NCBI GenBank assembly: GCA_036264355.1
Contig: DATARD010000310.1
Location: 1 to 51,774 of the forward strand
From: UBA5704 sp036264355
GTDB lineage: Bacteria > Acidobacteriota > Thermoanaerobaculia > Multivoradales > UBA5704
DNA length: 51,774 nt
Reading direction: 5' to 3'
In this document: positions 1-7,758 of the stretch, one piece after another
Numbering within the stretch: the first letter of the stretch is position 1
Layout: each line of letters opens with the position of its first letter
Notes under the pieces: generated by a model
The model's input: only the letters and a program-made list of their open reading frames with translations
What the model was told of the DNA's origin: nothing
Databases searched by the model: none
Translations under genes and position numbers: made by a program

Positions 1-1082
1 TCCGCACTCCCATGAACGGCGTCCTGGGGATGGCCGACCTGCTGCTCCACAGCGATCTCACGGAGCCGCAGCATCGGCTCGCGGAGACCTTGAGCTCCTC
101 GGGACAGGCGCTGATGCGGATGCTCAACGAGGTGCTCGATCTGGCGAAGATCGAGGCCGGCCGGATGGAATTGGCGGAGGGGCCGTTCTCGCCCCGGCGG
201 CTGGTCACCGACGCGGTGGACCTCGTCCGTCCCCGCGCGACGGAGCATGGCCTCGCCTTGGAGCTGGACATCGACTGGCCCAGCCATCTGGATGCCGTGG
301 CCGATGAGATGCTCCTGCGCCAGATTCTGCTCAACTACCTGGACAATGCCATCAAGCACACCGATGCGGGCACCGTGCAGGCGATCCTCTCCGGCCGGCC
401 GGTGGGCGGCGAGGGTGGGGGTTGGCTGCTGCGGCTCGCCGTGACCGACACCGGTGCGGGGGTTGCTCCGGAGGACCGGGACCGCCTGTTCCAGCCGTTC
501 CAACAGCTCGAGGGAGCCCGTTTGCGCGGCGGCACCGGGCTCGGCCTCGCGATCTGCCGGCGGCTGGCCGAGCTGATGCAAGGAAGCGTCGGCTATGAGA
601 GCAGGCCGGGAACCGGTGCCACGTTCTGGGCCGAGGTACCGGTGGCCACGGCGCCGGCTGCGGACACCCCCTGGCCCGAAGCCGTCCGCCGGCCCTGGCA
701 AGGCAAGCGGGTGCTTCTGGCGGAGGACAACGTCATCAATCAGATGGTCGCCCAGGCCATGCTGGAGCTGTTGGGAGTCGGGGTGGACATCCGCAACAAC
801 GGCCGCGAGGTGGTGAATGCCTGGCGGGACGGCGCCTGGGATGCGGTGCTCATGGACTGCCAGATGCCGGAGCTCGACGGCTGGGAGGCGACCGGCTGGA
901 TCCGCACCCACGAGCACGAAGAGACCAGGGCGGCGAGCCGGGTCCCCATCGTCGCCCTCACCGCCTACGCCCTGGCCGCCGACCGTGAGCGCTGCCTGCA
1001 GGTGGGCATGGACGACGTCCTGGTCAAGCCCATCACCCTGGAGTCGCTCTCGGGGATGCTCGACCGCCTGTGGGCGGCGTGA
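1..1082 (+). CDS. Hybrid sensor histidine kinase, C-terminal part (runs off the left edge)
   Basis: The reading frame is open from the first bases and reads RTPMNG, the tail of the HisKA H-box, so the phosphorylated His and the sensor region lie outside the window. Residues are numbered from the Met at position 12. An HATPase domain follows, with an N box (LLNYLDNAIKH, about 106-116), a G1 box (DTGAG, 146-150) and a G2 box (GGTGLGLAICRR, 173-184). A receiver domain begins near residue 232, with the acidic pair in LLAEDN, phospho-acceptor Asp282 (VLMDCQMPELDG) and the conserved Lys in VLVKPI. The protein autophosphorylates on His and passes the phosphate to its own receiver. No output domain follows the receiver, so a downstream phosphotransfer partner is likely. 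The stop codon is at 1080-1082. Confidence 0.93.
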   Translation, partial: RTPMNGVLGMADLLLHSDLTEPQHRLAETLSSSGQALMRMLNEVLDLAKIEAGRMELAEGPFSPRRLVTDAVDLVRPRATEHGLALELDIDWPSHLDAVADEMLLRQILLNYLDNAIKHTDAGTVQAILSGRPVGGEGGGWLLRLAVTDTGAGVAPEDRDRLFQPFQQLEGARLRGGTGLGLAICRRLAELMQGSVGYESRPGTGATFWAEVPVATAPAADTPWPEAVRRPWQGKRVLLAEDNVINQMVAQAMLELLGVGVDIRNNGREVVNAWRDGAWDAVLMDCQMPELDGWEATGWIRTHEHEETRAASRVPIVALTAYALAADRERCLQVGMDDVLVKPITLESLSGMLDRLWAA

Positions 1083-1240
1083 GCCCCGCCGACCGCCACT
1101 GCGCAACACAGAAACTCAGCGATTACTCCTTCCACGATCGGCGCCGTGATCGTCCCCGGGGAGCCAGGACGAGATGCTTTGACACAAGGTCTTCGCCCGT
1201 GGCAGGATTTTTCTAACTTTCTGGAGGGGTGCATGACGCG

Positions 1241-3433
1241 ATGAGCAGGGCGAGGGCTTTTGATCCGGTGCCGGCGCAGAGGAAGGCGTGGGCTGCGGAA
1301 GGGCCGGTGGCGTCCCCGCTTTGGGAGGTTCGGCCTTTTGCGGAGGCCAAGGTGGAGGCTGCGGGTGGAGAGCCGAGGGATCTGGTCGGGGAGTACGTCC
1401 GGCGGCGGAGGGTCGCGGCTGCGACGGAGGGGGGTGGGGCCTTGGGGGTGAAGCCGGCGCAGAAGTCAACAGGTACAATGGTGCAAAGGCTGGGCGCCAA
1501 TGAGGATGTGCCTTCGCTCGAAGATCAGGCAGCCCTCATGGGAGTGAAAGAGGCGGATTTAAAAGATGCTACGGCAGTATTCTTCGGCAAGGCTGTGAAG
1601 ATTGCCAAAGAGGCCATTGGCGCCGACAGTCAATATGAGCCCTTGAAAGGCGCCCTTGCCAAGGTGACACTGAAGCTGGATCCAGACCAGGTAAAAACAA
1701 AAGAGGGGTACCAGGATTTCTGGAGTGAGTTGGCCATCAACGTGCCTTCGCAGTCCAGCTACCTGATTGGCTGGCTCCGATCCTCATCGCGGCGCCAGAC
1801 TCTGCTGGAAATCACGGCGAGCAAGCCGCTTGCGAATATCCCTCAGACTCAGCCGCTGCTGAAAGATCATTTAATTTCCGCCATACGGGAAATCACTACA
1901 CTGGACACCCTGTTGACGAGTCAGTTTGAGGGAATGGTCGGCTTGGGGATGTACGTGGTGCAGCCAACCAGGGAATTCGAATTTTTTGGCTGTCTCTTGA
2001 CAGGAGCCAAGTCTCTGGCAGAGGCCAAGAGCGCGCTTAATTCTATTATTATTAGAACCGACGTCACAGATCAGGCAAAGGTACTATTGATCAAAAAGAA
2101 CGCAGCGCTCACCCCCTTGGTGAAACAAGAAGCGATGACGCTCTTGTCCCAGGGCATCATTCAGGCCCCGGGCGGGCACGACCAGCTCTACACGGTTCTC
2201 CAAAAAAACGCCAAACCGGACCAACGCGCCAAGCTGAACGAAATTTACAGCGATCTGGAGGAATATGGAGACAAAGCCGAGAGCCAGGTGCTGAAAAAGG
2301 CGGTCGGACTTCCCAAGGTGACCGATTTCCTGAAGGCTAGGCATGATGTGGATATTGCAGAATTCGATTTTCAGAAACCGGCTTTGACGGATAAATTACT
2401 GAGCACCTTGTTCGTGGCTCGCCTGCTGGATCCCAAAATGGCCAAGCGCTACCCCGTGGAGAAGGAGATTCGAGGGGAATGGAAGAACGGCGGAACCCTG
2501 GCAGATGACGTAGTTTTCGAGAAATCAAACCAGGAAAGCCTGTACGAGGCTTTTGACGATCCGGAGGAGGTGAAGGAAAAGCTCCGCAATGCGGATTCCC
2601 TGCTGAAGGACCTGGTGAACAAGAGTGTGTTGGCCAAAATCAAGAGACCACAGGTCAAGGTCGACAAAAGCTTCGACCATCGTGCTTATCAGCTCAAGGA
2701 TCATATCTCCGTGGCCGTCTCGGATGAGGTCGACATCATTGTCCATGAGGTGGGACATTACCTCGAGATGAACTATCCCGACCTTTGGTACGATGCCTCT
2801 CTTCTACTCCATTCACGGCACCAGAATTCGGCCGGCCTCAACGCGCAATCGGGTGAAATCGGGGAGCAGGAAAACGTAGCCCAGAATCAAGGCCGATACC
2901 AGGGCGAATACCCGGCTACCGGAAAGTACACGTCTAAAATCTATGAAACAGGAGGGGCCACGGAATTGACATCCATGACGATGGAATACCTCTCCACGCC
3001 CGAAAAGGCCCGCGCGCTGATTACCAAAGATCCTTTCCAGGCATTGCTGGTCTTGCGCAGGATCCAGCCGGACGACAGCGATCTTCAGGAGATTTACCGA
3101 CAGTATGAAAATAACTTGCCTCACAAGGATCCGGAGGAACGCCAAAGGCTTCTGAAACGCATAAGACAACACAAGGAATTGTTGACGGAGATGAAGTTGG
3201 TGGATGCTTTCAAAATCCAGTTGGCCCACCTGGAGACCATGGGATTGCCTTCTCTGCGCATCCTCGAAGATCAAATGGAGTCACTCCCGACGAGCCAGGG
3301 GATTACCAACTTGCTCGAGAACTACCCTCAACTGATGGAGACCTTCGAGACAGAGCTGACAGAAGCACGGAATTATCCTACCTACAAATTAAACCAGTTA
3401 TTGGGCAGGATGAGGTCCTCAGTGAGGGGATAA
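1241..3433 (+). CDS. HExxH zinc metallopeptidase with a GC-rich, QR-motif leader; possible exported toxin or effector
   Basis: About 730 aa. The ATG at 1241 is preferred: the GGAGGGG at 1223-1229 runs into an in-frame GTG at 1229, which leaves that start no spacing. The motif HEVGHYLE lies at about residues 502-509, and the downstream GGATELTSMTMEYL supplies a plausible third Glu ligand, as in gluzincin-type peptidases. The first ~75 residues are Arg/Ala-rich, with two QR motifs (PAQRKAW and TMVQRLG). They recall the leaders of DUF4157-type proteins linked to extracellular contractile injection systems, but that link is inference. The central ~400 residues are helical and match no family I know. 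No signal peptide or membrane segment is visible. Base composition drops sharply after about 1470, where runs of A and T appear, which suggests a transferred body behind a native-looking leader. The next gene starts 20 bp downstream. Confidence 0.72.
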   Translation: MSRARAFDPVPAQRKAWAAEGPVASPLWEVRPFAEAKVEAAGGEPRDLVGEYVRRRRVAAATEGGGALGVKPAQKSTGTMVQRLGANEDVPSLEDQAALMGVKEADLKDATAVFFGKAVKIAKEAIGADSQYEPLKGALAKVTLKLDPDQVKTKEGYQDFWSELAINVPSQSSYLIGWLRSSSRRQTLLEITASKPLANIPQTQPLLKDHLISAIREITTLDTLLTSQFEGMVGLGMYVVQPTREFEFFGCLLTGAKSLAEAKSALNSIIIRTDVTDQAKVLLIKKNAALTPLVKQEAMTLLSQGIIQAPGGHDQLYTVLQKNAKPDQRAKLNEIYSDLEEYGDKAESQVLKKAVGLPKVTDFLKARHDVDIAEFDFQKPALTDKLLSTLFVARLLDPKMAKRYPVEKEIRGEWKNGGTLADDVVFEKSNQESLYEAFDDPEEVKEKLRNADSLLKDLVNKSVLAKIKRPQVKVDKSFDHRAYQLKDHISVAVSDEVDIIVHEVGHYLEMNYPDLWYDASLLLHSRHQNSAGLNAQSGEIGEQENVAQNQGRYQGEYPATGKYTSKIYETGGATELTSMTMEYLSTPEKARALITKDPFQALLVLRRIQPDDSDLQEIYRQYENNLPHKDPEERQRLLKRIRQHKELLTEMKLVDAFKIQLAHLETMGLPSLRILEDQMESLPTSQGITNLLENYPQLMETFETELTEARNYPTYKLNQLLGRMRSSVRG

Positions 3434-3453
3434 TTCGAAGCCAGGAGACACAC

Positions 3454-4698
3454 ATGCCCCAGAACCTCGAACAGTTCCTCGTCCTCGAAGTCCAGGCCAG
3501 CGTCCAGGGGCGCCCGCTGCCGAGCGCGCAATACAAGAACGCTCCGGACCTGGTCGCCGGCCTGACCAACCAGGGCTCCGGCAACTGGGGGCCGATGGGG
3601 TGGAGCGTCCGCTACCGGCAGGGAGATCCGGCCGCCGGCCCAAAGTGGGCCGAGTTCTTCGCGCGCTCCCGCGAGGTGTTCATGGGCGACGAAGAGCTCA
3701 GCACGACCTATGGGTTGTGGGGCCATCTCCTGCCCGTGGCGGCGGTCCACGACTGGGCCGCGAAGAGTGGCGACGCGGAGCAGGCCACGGCGGCCCTGGA
3801 GTGGCTGCAGTACTTTTTCGGCGTCTATGAGCTGTGCCGCGCGCCGGACGGCACCATCCTGACGGTTGGGATGCGCTCCTCACCCTGGCATGCTCCCGAG
3901 CAGGCGTCGACCTGGTTGGGATGGGTGCGGGCTCTGGCACGCGGCGAGGACCTGGCACCCTGGGAGGCGCTGGGCAAGAAGTGGGGCCTGGGCATGGGCC
4001 AGAGCTTCATCCCGCCGACCGCCCGCGCCGTCTTGCCGTCGCTGACCGCCGCGGCGACCAGCACCGAGCCGCTGCCGCGATTCGCGATGATGGTGCCTCT
4101 CCATGTCTTGCGCGGGGATGGCTGGCTGGCGGTCTGGCTGGAGCGCAACGTCAACGGCAACACCCCTCCTCTCCTGGGAGCCGTATGGCGTGACGGCGCG
4201 GCCTCCTATCTGCCCTCGATCTCCGCCCCCACCATGCGGCGGATCCGCCAGAAATTCGACGAAGGCACCTGCCGTCGTGACGGCGAGGTCCTGGTCTACG
4301 ACTCGAATCTCTATGGACATCAGGAGGCGCCACTCCCGGCCGGCGGGCAGGAGACGGTGCTCGGTCTTGCCGGCGACCCCGGCCCGGCCGTGCCCCCTGC
4401 ACCCGAACCGGCTCCCGCGCCGCAGCCGGCGCCGCTTCCAGCACCAGCTCCGTCGCCGGCAGCCCCCATCGACCTGCAGGCGATCGCCGACGTCGTCGCG
4501 GGCTTGGCGATTCCCAACAAACAGCAGGCGTTCCGGGCTGGCTTGGTGGCCGAGCTGCGCGGCGGCTCACCGCGGCCGCTGTCCGCGATCGCCGACGATA
4601 TCGCCGCCTTGGGCATCGGCGACAACCAGGAGCAGACGCCCCGCTGGCGGCAGGCGATCGCACAGCTCCGGGCTGCCGGCCAGGAGCCTGCCGCTTGA
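3454..4698 (+). CDS. Uncharacterised protein with a Pro/Ala-rich hinge
   Basis: 414 aa with an AGGAG Shine-Dalgarno at 3443-3447, six bases before the ATG. I do not recognise the family. Residues 1-300 form a Trp-rich globular region without a signal peptide or membrane segment. Residues about 305-345 are an almost pure Pro/Ala linker (PAPEPAPAPQPAP type). The last ~70 residues form a small helical domain (IDLQAIADVVAG to the end). The gene is only 20 bp behind the metallopeptidase and has normal GC-rich codon use, so the two are probably cotranscribed. A partner, chaperone or immunity role is possible, but nothing in the sequence proves it. Confidence 0.75.
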   Translation: MPQNLEQFLVLEVQASVQGRPLPSAQYKNAPDLVAGLTNQGSGNWGPMGWSVRYRQGDPAAGPKWAEFFARSREVFMGDEELSTTYGLWGHLLPVAAVHDWAAKSGDAEQATAALEWLQYFFGVYELCRAPDGTILTVGMRSSPWHAPEQASTWLGWVRALARGEDLAPWEALGKKWGLGMGQSFIPPTARAVLPSLTAAATSTEPLPRFAMMVPLHVLRGDGWLAVWLERNVNGNTPPLLGAVWRDGAASYLPSISAPTMRRIRQKFDEGTCRRDGEVLVYDSNLYGHQEAPLPAGGQETVLGLAGDPGPAVPPAPEPAPAPQPAPLPAPAPSPAAPIDLQAIADVVAGLAIPNKQQAFRAGLVAELRGGSPRPLSAIADDIAALGIGDNQEQTPRWRQAIAQLRAAGQEPAA

Positions 4699-4762
4699 GC
4701 TCGTCCCTCTCCGGCTCAGGGTCTCCGCCAGGGCCAGGGGATCAGTCCTGCGCAGGCGCCCG

Positions 4763-5035
4763 TGCAACACAAACAGGCCCAGAGGCGTCACGCGCAAGCG
4801 CCATGGCGTCACAGCAGAGAGCCATGCCATCACCGCCGCACGCAGTGGCAACACAGCACCGCGTTGTGACAACACAGCCGCACGCGATGCAGTGACGGCA
4901 CTGCCTGCTGCTGTGTTGCCACTGCGTACGGCAGTGGCGCCCGCGCGCTCTGCTCTGACGCCACGGCGCGCGTCGACGTTGGCACTGCGTGCGACTGTGT
5001 TGCCACAACGCAGTGCTGTGTTGCACGGAGAGACG
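4763..5035 (+). repeat. Intergenic 21-bp tandem array 1 (13 degenerate units)
   Basis: Thirteen consecutive 21-base units fill the gap between the Pro/Ala-hinge gene and the ADOP permease. Unit starts are at 4763, 4784, 4805, 4826, 4847, 4868, 4889, 4910, 4931, 4952, 4973, 4994 and 5015. The conserved core is roughly GCNGTGNYGCCNCNNCG. Units 2 and 3 (GGCGTCACG..., GGCGTCACA...) and units 8 and 12 (both containing GTGTTGCCAC) are clearly related; other units differ at up to half their positions. There is no spacer and no length change between units. The frame is open through the array in several registers, which a GC-rich 21-mer array would give by chance. I therefore treat it as non-coding. 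Confidence 0.8.
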
Positions 5036-5083
5036 AGTGGAGGGCCCAGACGTCCTGCGCCCAGAGCATCAGCCCCGAGTGCC

Positions 5084-5112
5084 TTGCTGGGGGACAGTAT
5101 CCCTAATACTAT
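5084..5112 (+). promoter_or_regulatory. Candidate sigma-70 promoter of the ADOP permease
   Basis: TTGCTG at 5084-5089 and TACTAT at 5107-5112 are separated by 17 bp. They sit in a short AT-richer patch between repeat array 1 and the permease start. Transcription would begin near 5119, giving a leader of about 64 nt. This places the array upstream of the promoter and outside the 5' UTR. Confidence 0.5.
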
Positions 5113-5114
5113 AT

Positions 5115-5129
5115 GGATCGAGAAGATCC
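5115..5129. promoter_or_regulatory. Inverted repeat GGATC-N5-GATCC at the predicted transcription start
   Basis: GGATC at 5115-5119 and GATCC at 5125-5129 form a perfect 5-bp inverted repeat directly after the candidate -10 box. Its position suits a small operator, but the arms are short and chance cannot be excluded. Confidence 0.3.
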
Positions 5130-5182
5130 AATCCGCTCACGATCGCTGCACGCAACCTGGAACGACTGCGAGGAGGGGAATC

Positions 5183-7630
5183 ATGCTCACCTACGACCTT
5201 CGCCATGCTCTCAAAGCGCTGGTCAGGAGGCCTGGTCTCTCCTGCTCCGTCCTGCTGATCCTGGCCCTGGGCATCGGCTCGACGACGACCATCTTCAGCA
5301 TCGCGAGCTCCGTTCTGCTCAGCGAGATTCCCTACAAGGACGGAGATCGCCTGGTGGTCCTGAGAATGCTGGGAGAGCAGGCAGGCTCGGCTTTCCCGGC
5401 TTCCTACCTGGACGTCGGCTCCTGGCGTGAGCAGAGCCGGACTCTCGAGCTGATCTCCGCGAGCTCGGACGGTCTGCAGCTCAACCTGACGGAGGGCGGC
5501 CGCGCCGAGCGCGTCGAGGCCAGCTTCGTTTCCGCCTCCTACTTCGATCTCCTCGGGGTGCGGCCCGCTCTCGGGAGATCCTTCGCGCCGGCGGAGGAGG
5601 ACCGAACCAGCCCGCAGGCCGTGACGGTGCTCGGCCACGGCCTGTGGAAGCGGCGCTTCGGCGGAGACCCCGCGATCGTCGGCCGGAGCATCCAGATCCA
5701 GGGGATGGCGTTCCAGATCATCGGCGTCCTACCGGAGGGGTTTCGCGACATCTACCCGGACGTCGACCTCTATGTGCCGGTCACCATGGCCCGGCTGATC
5801 ATCCGCAAGGGGTACATCGAGGATCGAATCTCGCGCTGGCTGGACGTGTACGCGCGCCGTCGGCCGGGGGTCGGCGTCGAGCAGGCCCGGCAGGAGATGC
5901 TCGCGATCACGCGACGGCTCGCCGCCACCTTCCCGGCGACCAACGAGGGCTATTCCGTGAAGGTCGAGCCCTTGCGGACGTCTCAGCTTGATTTCTCCCG
6001 CATGCGCCTGTCGATCCTGACCTTGCTGATCGGTGCGGTTTTCGTCCTGCTGGTCGGTTGTGCCAACGTCACCAACCTGCTCCTGGTCAGGGCCGTCGAG
6101 CGGCGCAAGGAGGTCGCTCTGCGGCTGGCTCTGGGGATTACCCGGAATCGTCTCATCCGCTATTTCGTCCTCGAAGGCGCCCTCCTCTGCCTGGCAGGCG
6201 CACTGCTCGGGGTCGGAGCGGCGGTTTTCGCGGTCCGGCTGCTGGCCAAGCTCGGCAACAGCGCCTACGACTTGCCGGGCTTCATCCATTTCTCGGTGGA
6301 CCTGCGCGCTCTGGCGGCCGCGGTGGTGCTCTCGGTTCTGATCAGCTTCCTGATCGGTGTGGTCCCTGCCAGAAAAAGCCTGACGGTGAGCCTCCAGGAG
6401 GAGCTCCAGTCCGAGGGCAAGGGCCACAGCCACTCGGCTGGCACTGCTTTCACCCGCAGCTTCCTCGCCGTTTCAGCCATCTTCTTCTCGGTCGTCCTCC
6501 TGATCGGAGCGGGCCTGATGGCCAAGAGCCTGCAGGCGTTGATTCAGAACGATCCGGGTTTCCGGGTGGACAACATCCTGAGCGCCCGCTTCGAGCTGCC
6601 GGCGAACCAGTATCAGACCGACGAGCCGGTGTACCAGTTGTATAAGCAGGTGATCGAGAAAGCACGAGCGCTCCCCGGCGTGGAGGACGCGGGCCTGTGG
6701 GCTCCTGCAGTCCCCGGCTCCAGCCACTTCTATCTGCTCATCGTGCCGGAAGGGCGCTCGCTGGAGAAAGCGGAAGACAAGTTCAAGGTCTACAACCACA
6801 GAGTGTCGCCCGATCTCCTCCGTCAAATGAGGATCACTCTGCTCAAGGGGCGTTTTTTCACGGAGCAGGATGACGCGAGACATCCCCTGGTCGCCATCGT
6901 CAGCCGCTCCGCGGCCGAGGCGCTCTGGCCGTCTCGAGACCCGATCGGAAAACGGTTCTGGGTGACAGCGCCCCAGGAGGGGTGGGCGGAGGTGGTCGGC
7001 GTCGTCGCTGACGCCGACCAGCGGGGGCCCGTCCAACCGGATCACGACTTCCGGCGCGACATCTACCTGCCCTTGTTCCAGATGCGGGCGCGGACGGCGT
7101 CGATCCTCCTGCGCACGCGCGAGGGCGGCGGCCCGACCGCCGAGCAGTTGGGCCTTCTCCTGCGGACGATCGCGCCGGACATCCCGGTCTACGACGTCAA
7201 AACCTTGCAGGAACGCAAGCGCGACGAGGAGGCCGGCACGCGGCTCAACGCCTCCCTCCTGATCTTCTTCGCCGCTTCGGCTCTCGTGCTGGCGATCATC
7301 GGCATCTATTCGGTCCTGCTCTACACCGTGCGCCAGCAGAGCTTCGAGATCGGCATCCGCATGGCCGTCGGGGCCGATCAGTCACAGATCTTGCGGCATT
7401 TCGTCTGGAAGGGGGCGGCGCTCCTCGGCATCGGACTGATCGCGGGGCTCGTCTTCGCTCTCGGCATGGCGAAGACGATGGCGAGCCTCCTGTTCAACGT
7501 GAACCCGCGCGATCCCCTCGTCTTCATCCTCGTGCCGTGCGTCGTCGCGCTCATCTCTCTGCCGGCGATCCTACAACCAGCCTACTGGGCGACGAGGGTC
7601 GAGCCTTCATCCCTGTTCCGCCGGTCCTGA
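5183..7630 (+). CDS. ADOP-family ABC transporter permease (MacB/FtsX-like, duplicated)
   Basis: 815 aa. The ATG at 5183 follows an AGGAGGGG ribosome site (5171-5178); the frame is open much further upstream, through array 1, but that part is not protein-like. The opening (DLRHALKALVRRPG, then LILALGIGSTTTIFSI) is the hallmark of acidobacterial duplicated orphan permeases. The order is a TM near residues 20-40, a periplasmic MacB_PCD domain (about 45-270), three TMs (LTLLIGAVFVLLVGCANVT and following), a second TM plus periplasmic domain (about 430-680) and three final TMs with an FtsX signature (RQQSFEIGIRMAVGA). No ATPase subunit is encoded nearby, as is usual for this family. Substrate unknown; peptide or lipid efflux or envelope tension sensing are the family's usual guesses. 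Confidence 0.93.
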   Translation: MLTYDLRHALKALVRRPGLSCSVLLILALGIGSTTTIFSIASSVLLSEIPYKDGDRLVVLRMLGEQAGSAFPASYLDVGSWREQSRTLELISASSDGLQLNLTEGGRAERVEASFVSASYFDLLGVRPALGRSFAPAEEDRTSPQAVTVLGHGLWKRRFGGDPAIVGRSIQIQGMAFQIIGVLPEGFRDIYPDVDLYVPVTMARLIIRKGYIEDRISRWLDVYARRRPGVGVEQARQEMLAITRRLAATFPATNEGYSVKVEPLRTSQLDFSRMRLSILTLLIGAVFVLLVGCANVTNLLLVRAVERRKEVALRLALGITRNRLIRYFVLEGALLCLAGALLGVGAAVFAVRLLAKLGNSAYDLPGFIHFSVDLRALAAAVVLSVLISFLIGVVPARKSLTVSLQEELQSEGKGHSHSAGTAFTRSFLAVSAIFFSVVLLIGAGLMAKSLQALIQNDPGFRVDNILSARFELPANQYQTDEPVYQLYKQVIEKARALPGVEDAGLWAPAVPGSSHFYLLIVPEGRSLEKAEDKFKVYNHRVSPDLLRQMRITLLKGRFFTEQDDARHPLVAIVSRSAAEALWPSRDPIGKRFWVTAPQEGWAEVVGVVADADQRGPVQPDHDFRRDIYLPLFQMRARTASILLRTREGGGPTAEQLGLLLRTIAPDIPVYDVKTLQERKRDEEAGTRLNASLLIFFAASALVLAIIGIYSVLLYTVRQQSFEIGIRMAVGADQSQILRHFVWKGAALLGIGLIAGLVFALGMAKTMASLLFNVNPRDPLVFILVPCVVALISLPAILQPAYWATRVEPSSLFRRS

Positions 7631-7722
7631 TCCGCTCGGCGAGAGTTTCGACGTTCGGCGGCCGGAAGAGGCTGAAGTGGTCGCCGGGGTTGAAAGGCGA
7701 TCGCGGACCGAGCCCGGGGGCA

Positions 7723-7758
7723 GTCCTTTTGGTCCTTTACGTCCTTTTGGTCCTTTCC
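7723..7758 (+). repeat. Two tandem 18-bp copies between convergent genes
   Basis: The unit GTCCTTTTGGTCCTTTAC (7723-7740) is repeated at 7741-7758 with only the last two bases changed. Each copy contains GTCCTTT twice. It abuts the priA stop codon at 7759-7761, between the converging ADOP and priA genes. On the minus strand it is A-rich after the stop. No hairpin is visible, so a terminator role is unsupported. Confidence 0.6.

Noticed and set aside
1083..1240. A promoter or riboswitch ahead of the metallopeptidase
   Set aside because: Only a ribosome site (GGAGGGG) and a short palindromic patch (CGATCGGCGCCGTGATCG) are visible; no -35/-10 pair or conserved fold was recognised.
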